Part shown: piece after piece, positions 56,708-64,000 of the stretch
Layout: every line of letters starts with the position of its first letter
Position numbering within the stretch: the stretch's first letter is position 1
From: Gp7-AA10 sp035636095
Lineage (GTDB): Bacteria > Acidobacteriota > Thermoanaerobaculia > Gp7-AA8
Assembly (NCBI GenBank): GCA_035636095.1
Contig: DASPZU010000099.1
Location: forward strand, 1 to 64,000
DNA: 64,000 nt
Reading direction: 5' to 3'
Program-made: the position numbers and the translations under genes
The notes under the pieces: generated by a model
Seen by the model: only the letters and a program-made list of their open reading frames with translations
What the model was told of the DNA's origin: nothing
Databases searched by the model: none

Positions 56708-59428
56708 ATGATCAACAAAATACTGACGATGATTTTCGGCTCGAAACACGAGCGCGATGTGAAGCGCATGCTTCCGATGGTCGCGCAGATCAATTCGCTC
56801 GAGCCGGAAGCCTCAAAACTCTCCGACGACGAGCTGCGCGGAAAGACGACGGAATTCCGCGAGCGTCTCCGTCCGGTTGTTGAAGCGCTGGACGCCACCA
56901 AGAAGGAAGTTCCGCGCGACGAAAATGCAGTCAAGGGTGCGAAGACGGATCTGCAGGAAGCGCTCAACGATCTTCTTCCGGAAGCATTCGCGGTCTGCCG
57001 AGAGGCCGCCAAGCGAACTCTCAACATGCGGCATTTCGACGTACAGCTCATGGGCGGCATCGTGCTGCACAACGGCAAGATCTCGGAGATGAAGACCGGC
57101 GAGGGAAAGACGCTCGTGGCCACGCTAGCTGTTTACTTGAACGCTCTCAGCGGCCGCGGCGTCCACGTCGTGACGGTCAACGACTACCTCGCCCGCCGCG
57201 ATTCGGAGTGGATGGGCAAGGTCTACAAATTCCTCGGCCTGACCGTGGGTGTGATTCAGAACTCGCACGGCGATCGCGAGCGGCAGCAGGCCTATCGCTG
57301 CGACGTCACCTACGGAACGAACAACGAGTTCGGCTTCGACTATCTCCGCGACAACATGAAGTTCGACCTGGAGTCGATGGTGCAGCGCGATCCGGTCTAC
57401 GCCATCGTGGACGAGGTCGACTCGATCCTGATCGATGAGGCCCGCACACCGCTGATCATCAGCGGACCGTCCGAAGAGCGTGTCGACAAGTACTACGCCG
57501 TCGATCGCATCGTCCCGCGGCTGGTCAAGGAAAAGGACTTTCAGGTCGACGAGAAACAGCACACGGCGGTGCTGACGGAAGAAGGGGTGCTGCACGCGGA
57601 GAAACTGTTGGGCGGAATCGAGCTGTACGACCCCGCCAACATGGACACGCTGCACGCAGTCAATCAGGCCTTGCGCGCGCACACGCTCTACAGGCTCGAC
57701 GTCGACTACGTCAACAAAGACGGCGAAATCATCATCGTCGATGAATTCACGGGCCGTCTGATGCCGGGCCGCCGCTGGTCGGACGGCCTGCACCAGGCGG
57801 TGGAAGCAAAAGAAGGCGTGAAGATCGAAGCGGAGAATCAGACCCTGGCCACCATCACCTTTCAAAACCTTTTCCGGATGTACGAAAAGCTCGCCGGCAT
57901 GACCGGAACGGCGGACACCGAAGCGGCAGAGTTCGACAAGATCTACAACCTGGAGGTGGTGGTCATCCCGCCTAACAAGCCCATGATCCGCCTCGACAAG
58001 GCCGACCTGGTCTATCGAACCGAGCGCGAGAAGTTCAAAGCCATCGTCGAAGAGATCGAGGTCCTCCACGAAAAAGGGCAGCCGGCGCTGGTGGGCACGA
58101 TCTCGATCGAAAAATCGGAGCTGCTGTCCTCGATGCTGAAGAAAACCGGCGTGCCGCACGTGGTGTTGAACGCGAAGTATCACGAGCGCGAAGCGGAGAT
58201 CGTTGCGCAGGCCGGAAGCAAGAGCGCCGTCACCATCGCCACCAACATGGCCGGCCGCGGCACCGACATTCTGTTAGGCGGTAATCCGGAGTTTCTCGCC
58301 ACTCAGAAAGCGAAGGATGTCACCGATCCCGCCCAACGTCAGCGGATCGAGGAAGAGATTCGCGAGCAATGGGTCCGCGATCACGAGGAAGTGGTCAGCC
58401 TGGGCGGCCTGCACATCGTCGGCACCGAGCGCCACGAGTCCCGCCGCATCGACAATCAGCTCCGCGGCCGGTCGGGCCGGCAGGGCGATCCGGGGGCCTC
58501 GCGTTTCTATCTCTCCCTCGAGGACGATCTGATGCGCATCTTCGGCGGCGAGCGCCTCATGAGCTGGATGGAGCGCCTGGGCATGGAGGAAGACGTTCCC
58601 ATCGAGCATCGTATGGTCACGCGATCGATCGAACGCGCCCAGAAACAGGTCGAAGGCCGCAACTTCGACGCGCGCAAACATCTGCTCGAGTACGACGACG
58701 TGATGAACAAGCAGCGGGAGTCGATCTACACGCTGCGGCGCAGCATTCTGGAAGGGCGCGAGGGGAAGGAGTACATCCTCAACGCCGCCGCCGACATCGT
58801 CGAGTTTCTCATCGACACCCACGTCCCCGAGGATGCCCGCGAGCATCCCAATGAAGTGGAGCTCAATGCCGAGCTGTTCGATTACTTTGGCGTCGATCTG
58901 AAGAGCGCCGGAGTCGACCTGGCCGCGATGCCGCGCGACGCCGTCAAGCAGAAGCTGATCGAAGCGGTCACCAAGAAATACGAAGAGAAAGAGGCCGCAG
59001 TCAGCGCGGAGATGATGCGGTTGCACGAGAAGTATCTGCTGCTGCAGGTCATCGATCAGCAGTGGAAGGACCACCTTCTCAACATCGATCACCTCAAGGA
59101 AGGAATCGGATTGCGCGGATACGGTCAGCGCGATCCGCTGGTCGAGTACAAGAAGGAATCGTTCGATCTGTTCCAGGACATGATGGAGCGCATTCAGGAT
59201 CGCGTCGTCAAGTATCTGTGGAAGATGGAAGTGGTCGTCGACCGCGAGGAGCAACCGCGTGCGCAGCGCGCGGCTCCCCCCAGGCCGAAACAACAGCCGA
59301 TGTATTTCTCGAGCGGCACCACCGAGCCCCAGACCGTCAGGCGAAAAGAGGCCAAGGTCGGCCGCAACGATCCCTGTCCGTGCGGGTCAGGGAAAAAATA
59401 CAAAAAGTGTCACGGCGCGGCGGCGTAA
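56708..59428 (+). CDS. secA: Preprotein translocase ATPase SecA
   Basis: SecA drives post-translational export through SecYEG. The 906-residue protein has KRTLNMRHFDVQLMGGIVLH near 99, Walker A MKTGEGKTLVATLAVYLNAL near 121, VDEVDSILIDEARTPLIISG near 235, ATNMAGRGTDILLGGNPEF near 514 and QLRGRSGRQGDPGASRFYLS near 586, all at normal spacing. The C-terminal zinc finger CPCGSGKKYKKCHG is intact and binds SecB or ribosomes. No other sec genes are adjacent. Start at the ATG 56708, with AAGGGGAAC upstream. Confidence 0.97.
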   Translation: MINKILTMIFGSKHERDVKRMLPMVAQINSLEPEASKLSDDELRGKTTEFRERLRPVVEALDATKKEVPRDENAVKGAKTDLQEALNDLLPEAFAVCREAAKRTLNMRHFDVQLMGGIVLHNGKISEMKTGEGKTLVATLAVYLNALSGRGVHVVTVNDYLARRDSEWMGKVYKFLGLTVGVIQNSHGDRERQQAYRCDVTYGTNNEFGFDYLRDNMKFDLESMVQRDPVYAIVDEVDSILIDEARTPLIISGPSEERVDKYYAVDRIVPRLVKEKDFQVDEKQHTAVLTEEGVLHAEKLLGGIELYDPANMDTLHAVNQALRAHTLYRLDVDYVNKDGEIIIVDEFTGRLMPGRRWSDGLHQAVEAKEGVKIEAENQTLATITFQNLFRMYEKLAGMTGTADTEAAEFDKIYNLEVVVIPPNKPMIRLDKADLVYRTEREKFKAIVEEIEVLHEKGQPALVGTISIEKSELLSSMLKKTGVPHVVLNAKYHEREAEIVAQAGSKSAVTIATNMAGRGTDILLGGNPEFLATQKAKDVTDPAQRQRIEEEIREQWVRDHEEVVSLGGLHIVGTERHESRRIDNQLRGRSGRQGDPGASRFYLSLEDDLMRIFGGERLMSWMERLGMEEDVPIEHRMVTRSIERAQKQVEGRNFDARKHLLEYDDVMNKQRESIYTLRRSILEGREGKEYILNAAADIVEFLIDTHVPEDAREHPNEVELNAELFDYFGVDLKSAGVDLAAMPRDAVKQKLIEAVTKKYEEKEAAVSAEMMRLHEKYLLLQVIDQQWKDHLLNIDHLKEGIGLRGYGQRDPLVEYKKESFDLFQDMMERIQDRVVKYLWKMEVVVDREEQPRAQRAAPPRPKQQPMYFSSGTTEPQTVRRKEAKVGRNDPCPCGSGKKYKKCHGAAA

Positions 59429-59593
59429 GCAAGGTTTTAATCGTTGTCTTCAAACCGGGTATCCTGCTACGGTCGAGCAGGATGCGGTGGACAGGGCGTT
59501 CGGGGCGATCGGCTATCCTCGCCTAACGCTGCCGGACGGATGCTGATGCGCTTACTAGGTCGCACGGTGGAAACCTCTCCGAGAAACCGTCAC

Positions 59594-61996
59594 ATGCTTC
59601 TTGCGACACGCAAGATCGACTGCTGTGCGTTTCTAGTCGTGCTGCTGTTGTTCGCCCGGCCCCTATTTGGTAGTGAACCTCATCTCTATCTCCTTCGCAC
59701 GGCTCCCGACTGGCGTCAGGGAATTGTGCGCTTCGACCCGGAGACAGGAAGTGAGGCGCGCTTCGCTGATTTCATCTACAGCGCCTATTTCGGCGGAGCC
59801 GATGGCGGATTGCAGCTCACCGCGTTGGCGGATCGCATCATCGCCGAGGGGGCGGCGTACTACGAGTTCGACGCCTCCTCCGGGCAGTTGCTTCGCCGCT
59901 ATCCTGCCCTCGCAGCCGGATACGACAATTGGGCGTTTCACGGTGTAGCAGTCGACACTCTGCCGGCGCGAAAGCTCGGGATTCCATCCGGCTACTACGG
60001 ATCGCCGATCTGCCCGCCATCGGGCAGTGCAGACCCGCCCATCCTATGTTCGGTACCTGCGCCATTTCCACGATACAGCTCACATACGAATCTGACGGAA
60101 CAGAACGTGTTCCTCCGCAGAGGCCTTGACCCGGGTGACACGACTCTCAGCGTCGCGAAGATTTTTTCTCTTGATAGCGCCGGCGGCAGCCCGTGGGTCT
60201 TACGCCTTGCGGCTCTCGATGCGGCTCGTGGTCAGTTTTGGTTCTGGTTACAGTTGGGAGCCGGGCGGCTGACCCTCGCACCAGTCGCCAACGGAAACAT
60301 TGGTGATGAAATTGTCGTCCGCGTTGATCCTGCCGGGCGGAGCGCACTTGGATTCTCATATGACAGCTCGCGAGACGTGTTTTTCTTACCTTTTCTGTAC
60401 GGGACAGGGAATTTGGAGCAGCGTCTGGCGAGACAAACAATCGCCGGGTTGGAGGAGATTCTCAAGCGAGCTCCCGAGAACGGATCGTTTGATAGTGTCA
60501 CATTGCCTAGTTCGTCGGATCCTGAGCTCTACACGCAACTTCTGCCGGCCGTCGCCGACACGCCCGGTGCAAATGGCACGTACTGGCGCAGCGATGCCTG
60601 GCTGTTTAATCCCTCTGACGCGCCGATGGATGTGATGCTGCGACGCGTCAGCCGTCCGGCTGTCGTTAAGCGGCTCACGCTGATCGCCAGAGCTTCAGTC
60701 AAGATCGCGAATATCCTTCGCGAGCTCGGAGGCGGGGTTTCGGGCGATGGCGCGGCCACCGACGCAGTCGTCATCGAATCGCCATTTCGCACTCACACTC
60801 AGCTAAGCGTCTACAGCCGGACATATACGGCTTCCGCAGACGGTGGCACGTACGGCCAGGCGATTCCCGCTGTGCCAGCGTTGGTTGGCTACTCGAATCA
60901 CGTCGCGCCGACAACCGCCGCACGCAGTCTCGCTGATACTTTGCCCGCCTTTATCCTCGACAAGCGCGATCCGCAGCAGTATCGGCACAACATCGGTATT
61001 GTCAATACATCCGATGATCCCCTTTCGATTCGACTCCGTTTTGCGATCGTGTCACTTCTTCCAGTCAGCGACCCTGATCGTGAGAAGATCCTGACCATCC
61101 CCCCGCACACGCTGCGGCAATACACGATCGAAGCGCTCTTCCCTCGCGAAGTCATCGAGAGCCTTCCACCATACATTGTCGTCATGGGCGATCGTCCTGC
61201 CGCGCTCTGGCTTTCAATGGTCGACAACAAGAGCGGCGATGCGAGCTTCATCCCCTTTACGTACTACGGCGTTGAGGCAGCACCTGATGCGCGTCTTGCA
61301 TTTCCGGCGGTCGCGCACACTCGCGGAGCGAATGGAACCTTCTGGCGAACTGATGGCTACGGCGTCTTCTGGGTCCGTGCCACGGGTGGTCAACCGCAAG
61401 CGCCCGAAGTCAATTTCTACTCGGCGGGTGCGCCGTGCGCGGCCGGTACAGCCACACAAATGCTGGCGCCTTCGCCCGGGTTGTCGGGCCACGACGATTG
61501 GCTGCAGTTCTGGAAAACGACTTTTGCGGACGTTGCGCATCAGGTCTGTCCCTCTTCAGAGCAAGTCTCCGGCGCTCTCGAGGTCCGCACCGGCTCGTGG
61601 ATGACTATGGTTTCGCGCACATATACGACACGAGAGGATGGAGGAACCTACGGCGACATCTTGCCGCTGTATCCGCCCCGAGGCTGGCCGACCCGCCATT
61701 TTGCGGGCATTGAATTGAGCGACGGTTTTCGCGTGAATGTTGGGCTGTACAACGGCTCAGACAGTCCGTCGAGAATCGTGGCGCGGTTGTATGATGAAAA
61801 CGGCGGCGTCGCGGCCGAGAAGATCATTGCACTGGAACCGCGAGCATCAAGGCAAAGCAGCCTTCGGCAATTTTTCGATGCGGATCTACAGAACGGAATC
61901 TATGGTCTTTCCTTCCTTACTCTCGAGGGCGCGGGCTGCTGGCCGTATGTTTCGACCGTCGACAATATTACGGGAGATCCTACGAACTGGTGGTAA
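59594..61996 (+). CDS. Large secreted protein with repeated modules shared with the CHRD protein
   Basis: The start is taken at MLLATRKIDCCAFLVVLLLF (signal peptide) at 59594; ATGs at 59540 and 59546 and a TTG at 59444 would lengthen it. The 800-residue mature part has an N-terminal propeller-like half and a C-terminal half with two copies of a module: YSRTYTASADGGTYGQAIPA plus NIGIVNTSDDPLSIRLRF and SMVDNKSGDASFIPF, then SRTYTTREDGGTYGDILPLY plus VNVGLYNGSDSPSRIVARLY and STVDNITGDPTNWW. The same module ends the CHRD protein at 6776. Base composition is somewhat less GC-rich than its neighbours. Function unknown. Confidence 0.75.
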   Translation: MLLATRKIDCCAFLVVLLLFARPLFGSEPHLYLLRTAPDWRQGIVRFDPETGSEARFADFIYSAYFGGADGGLQLTALADRIIAEGAAYYEFDASSGQLLRRYPALAAGYDNWAFHGVAVDTLPARKLGIPSGYYGSPICPPSGSADPPILCSVPAPFPRYSSHTNLTEQNVFLRRGLDPGDTTLSVAKIFSLDSAGGSPWVLRLAALDAARGQFWFWLQLGAGRLTLAPVANGNIGDEIVVRVDPAGRSALGFSYDSSRDVFFLPFLYGTGNLEQRLARQTIAGLEEILKRAPENGSFDSVTLPSSSDPELYTQLLPAVADTPGANGTYWRSDAWLFNPSDAPMDVMLRRVSRPAVVKRLTLIARASVKIANILRELGGGVSGDGAATDAVVIESPFRTHTQLSVYSRTYTASADGGTYGQAIPAVPALVGYSNHVAPTTAARSLADTLPAFILDKRDPQQYRHNIGIVNTSDDPLSIRLRFAIVSLLPVSDPDREKILTIPPHTLRQYTIEALFPREVIESLPPYIVVMGDRPAALWLSMVDNKSGDASFIPFTYYGVEAAPDARLAFPAVAHTRGANGTFWRTDGYGVFWVRATGGQPQAPEVNFYSAGAPCAAGTATQMLAPSPGLSGHDDWLQFWKTTFADVAHQVCPSSEQVSGALEVRTGSWMTMVSRTYTTREDGGTYGDILPLYPPRGWPTRHFAGIELSDGFRVNVGLYNGSDSPSRIVARLYDENGGVAAEKIIALEPRASRQSSLRQFFDADLQNGIYGLSFLTLEGAGCWPYVSTVDNITGDPTNWW

Positions 61997-62140
61997 TCGC
62001 GTTGACTTCGGACAGCGCAGCGCGTCGCGCATCGCCGATTAATGGACCTACAATCGACTTAAGGTCATCACAGTTGGCGGCTCTCGATTGCTTCCGTTGA
62101 CCCACGAGATGTGGGAGAGGTTGCGAGCGGGGTGAGAATG

Positions 62141-62941
62141 TCACTTGGCGAACTCGGCGAGCTTGCGCAAGCGGAGGGTGCGGTCGCTGGCGAAGTCGTG
62201 TTGCAGCCAGCCGAGGTGTCCGGCACCGTAGATGACCAGCACGCGCTCGTTGGGAGAGTCGGCGAGCTGCGCGACGTTGCTGTAGATGCGCATGTTGCGC
62301 CGGAACCAGTCCGAGACCAGGTCGGCGCCGGCCCAATCCCACGGCTCGCCGAAGTGCGCCTCCCGGTAGTAAAAGCCGACGTCCTCGGCGACTTTGTCGT
62401 CAGAGTTCATGTAGAGGAGCGTCTCGAGGACGGTGTGGGAGGCGAGATAGTCATTCTGCGCCTTAACCATGCCGCCGATCTCGCCCATCATCGCGTCGAG
62501 CTCCTTTGAGCGGCCGCTGGCCTTGGCGTAGTTGACGACGTGCTGGAATGGGAACTCGCCGTCGACATCCACCGGGTACACCGTCTTGTGCCCGACTTCC
62601 CTGGCCAGGCGCAGTCCGATCTGGTCGATCTCGTTGCGCGTGAGCTCATACTTGCCGGCCAGGTAATCGTCATAGCGCCTGGCGATGCGCTTGTCACCGA
62701 CGCCGGCTTCCACAGCGATTTTCGTCGGCTGGAATTTCTTGAGAACCGCGATGAGCTGCACCATCTCGGCCTGGCGCTTGGGCGCGAGCACATCGTCGGC
62801 CTGCATGTTGAAGATGTCGTGCCCCGGGTTGGCCATGTGGTAGACGCCGAGCACCAGCACCTCGGCGCGGGTGGGCGCCTGCGAGACGGCGGGAAGTATG
62901 GCGCCGAATATCAGCGCGAAAATGCAGAGAAATCTCTTCAT
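62141..62941 (-). CDS. DUF5694-like secreted protein (TraB/ChaN-type fold)
   Basis: A signal peptide (MKRFLCIFALIFGAILPAVS) precedes about 245 residues with EVLVLGVYHMANPGHDIFN near 28, FQPTKIAVEAG near 72 and VLVIYGAGHLGWLQHDFAS near 230. The GxxH and GAGHxGW blocks at the two ends resemble the TraB/PrgY and ChaN group, which fold like EreA-type hydrolases; members with DUF5694 have no assigned role. The Met at 62941 is chosen over a frame from 63076 because only it gives a signal peptide. Probably periplasmic. Confidence 0.75.
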   Translation of the reverse strand: MKRFLCIFALIFGAILPAVSQAPTRAEVLVLGVYHMANPGHDIFNMQADDVLAPKRQAEMVQLIAVLKKFQPTKIAVEAGVGDKRIARRYDDYLAGKYELTRNEIDQIGLRLAREVGHKTVYPVDVDGEFPFQHVVNYAKASGRSKELDAMMGEIGGMVKAQNDYLASHTVLETLLYMNSDDKVAEDVGFYYREAHFGEPWDWAGADLVSDWFRRNMRIYSNVAQLADSPNERVLVIYGAGHLGWLQHDFASDRTLRLRKLAEFAK

Positions 62942-63069
62942 AAGGCGCAATTCTCGCCCACATTCGCCGGCATCCGTAATTTCCGCAGGATTGCCATCCA
63001 GGTATTTCAGCCCTACATATGGTAACGGCCGCGGCACGCCGGTCTGCGGCCGGAAAAGGAGGACAAGCG

Positions 63070-63888
63070 ATGTCACGACGTGTAGTCATGCTCGCCGTTC
63101 TATCGGTGGCGCTCGCGACGCGCGTTTACGCTGATCTGAAGTGAGGAGACGCACCGCTACCCTTCGGTCCTGAAGGGCTGGCTGTCACGTGGGTGGGTCC
63201 AATTCCCAGGGAAGCGCGCGTCTCGTTTGCCGACGGCAAGGTGTTTGACGCCGTGAATGCCGTGGTCGGATCGGAGATTCCGAGTCAGTTTCCAGCCAAG
63301 TACCGGAAAGGCCTTACTCGCTCGGATCTCTTTAATGCCACGATTTCCTGGACCGCTGACGATGTGACGCGTACGCAGAAGCAGTTTGCCATCGAGATGC
63401 AGGCGAAACCGCTCGAGATTTTCCGCGATTACATCAACCGTGGGAACGTGATTTTCTCGACATTGGTGAGCCATCCGGCAGTGCCCAATCCCAAACGCTT
63501 CCTGCACTGTAGTGTGGTGTTGCAGCGGGCGGTCCTGATCTCCGACCCTCCCAGGCAGACGATCTACCTGCGTTCTTACTTTCACAGCGCCGCCAGCGCC
63601 GATGAGTTTGTGAACTTCGTGCCGCGCGGTGGGCTTCGTATCGTCTTCGCTTCCGACACCGCATGGTTTCCGCTACGCCTGACCAGCGTGATCGATGAAC
63701 CGGCATCGTTCGTGACTCTCGACGTCCTGTCGCGCACGGCTTTGCAGTCGGAGAGCGTCCCCAAGGCATTCTCGGTGACGAAGCGTGGCAAGGTCGATCT
63801 GATGGGGCACACCTACGACGTCACTCGATTGCAGGCGGTTCTTTCGAAGAACGAAGATTGGCCCGATCTCAATCTCAAGTTGAAGTGA
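63070..63888 (+). CDS. Secreted protein gene whose frame is interrupted by one in-frame TGA
   Basis: AAAAGGAGGACAAGCG precedes an ATG encoding a signal peptide (MSRRVVMLAVLSVALATRVY ADLK). At codon 25 (63142-63144) is a TGA; the same frame then stays open for 247 codons and reads GDAPLPFGPEGLAVTWVGPI, VSFADGKVFDAVNAVVGSEI and DEFVNFVPRGGLRIVFASD. The best ribosome site and the export signal lie before the TGA and the conserved-looking body after it. Options are a nonsense mutation, a sequence error, UGA recoding, or restart at the GTG 63193. No known domain is recognised in the body. Confidence 0.6.
63160..63177 (+). other. Hairpin shortly after the in-frame TGA (SECIS-like geometry)
   Basis: CCCTTC-GGTCCT-GAAGGG forms a perfect 6-bp stem with a 6-base loop beginning GGT. 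The loop starts 21 bases after the TGA, close to the 18-base distance in E. coli fdhF, whose loop is AGGTCT. The resemblance is suggestive but stems this short occur by chance. Confidence 0.3.
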
Positions 63889-63892
63889 CATT

Positions 63893-63921
63893 GAGGAACT
63901 CCCACCGGCGGGGAGTTCCTC
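63893..63921 (+). terminator. Hairpin between the interrupted gene and proC
   Basis: An 11-bp perfect stem (GAGGAACTCCC/GGGAGTTCCTC) with a 7-base loop starts 4 bp after the stop and ends 16 bp before proC. There is no T run, so termination strength is uncertain; it may also be a repeat copy. Confidence 0.55.
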
Positions 63922-63937
63922 GCCATATCATTGATCA

Positions 63938-64000
63938 ATGGGAAAGATGCCGGACAAGTCGATCGGCTTCGTCGGCGCCGGCAACATGGCCGAGGCCATG
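63938..64000 (+). CDS. proC: Pyrroline-5-carboxylate reductase, N-terminal start (3' partial)
   Basis: The 21 visible residues, MGKMPDKSIGFVGAGNMAEA and M, are the NADPH-binding Rossmann start of ProC (GFxGAGNMAEAM), which makes proline from pyrroline-5-carboxylate. The ATG at 63938 is used; the Met at residue 4 is an alternative. The rest lies beyond the window. Confidence 0.85.
   Translation, partial: MGKMPDKSIGFVGAGNMAEAM

Noticed and set aside
59444..59593. Longer start for the large secreted protein
   Set aside because: It would put about 50 residues before a clear signal peptide.
1..64000. tRNA, rRNA, transposase or prophage genes
   Set aside because: No cloverleaf-like T-arm with paired acceptor, no rRNA signature and no transposase or phage protein was recognised by reading; a covariance-model scan would be decisive.

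Overview
The window looks like chromosomal DNA from a GC-rich Gram-negative bacterium, most likely an Acidobacteriota member. The support is indirect: a VWA protein of the acidobacterial type, many large secreted beta-propeller, S9, M28 and M14 proteins, serine/threonine kinase-TPR fusions, and envelope genes (LpxH-like, MurB, OmpA/Pal, beta-barrel) that imply an outer membrane. No rRNA, tRNA, CRISPR array, transposase or prophage was seen. Genes are tightly packed, with many ATGA overlaps and several convergent 3' overlaps; no gene-free stretch exceeds 300 bases.

Layout. 1-5.7 kb holds a DnaJ tail, LpxH-like phosphoesterase, PhnP-like hydrolase, aroA, a CNNM/CBS membrane protein and a LOG-family protein. 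5.7-13.7 kb holds a BadF-type kinase, a CHRD protein behind a perfect CRP-type palindrome, an ArsB/NhaD-like transporter, an M28 peptidase, a VWA protein and an OmpA lipoprotein. 13.8-22.8 kb holds exonuclease III, a beta-barrel, an ABC exporter, oxidoreductases, an ankyrin lipoprotein, NUDIX, radical SAM and MFS genes. 22.7-24.5 kb is amt-glnK, split by an inserted repeat. 24.6-36.1 kb holds TetR, M14 peptidase, methyltransferase, an ECF sigma operon, amidohydrolase, thioesterase, PilZ, murB, a GT-C/TPR protein and a peptide transporter. 36.1-44.0 kb holds a MazF/RHH toxin-antitoxin pair, a kinase-TPR protein, an enoyl-CoA hydratase, a secreted propeller and a mutY-yceI continuous frame.

44.0-51.9 kb is a gas vesicle cluster, the standout system: gvpL/F, gvpG, two ArsA/Get3-like ATPases, a second gvpL/F, a 58-codon gvpM/S-type gene, a third gvpF/L, gvpK, gvpJ and gvpA. 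No gvpN, gvpO or gvpC is visible. The order F-G-[ATPases]-L-S-F-K-J-A parallels known clusters, with the two ATPases inserted after gvpG and a minus-strand secreted protein embedded. Nearly every gap in this cluster carries a different repeat family. 51.9-64.0 kb holds an S9 peptidase, a phosphatase-like membrane protein, an M50 protease, secA, a large secreted protein, a DUF5694-like protein, a secreted protein whose frame is broken by one TGA, and the start of proC.

Two themes cut across the window. First, several families of short palindromic repeats have entered gene ends and supply stop codons, a Shine-Dalgarno, N-termini, C-termini or internal peptides; one insertion left a 21-bp duplication between amt and glnK. 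Second, at least six genes contain sharply bounded 30-60 bp AT-rich patches of synonymous rare codons at about 17-31% GC by hand count.
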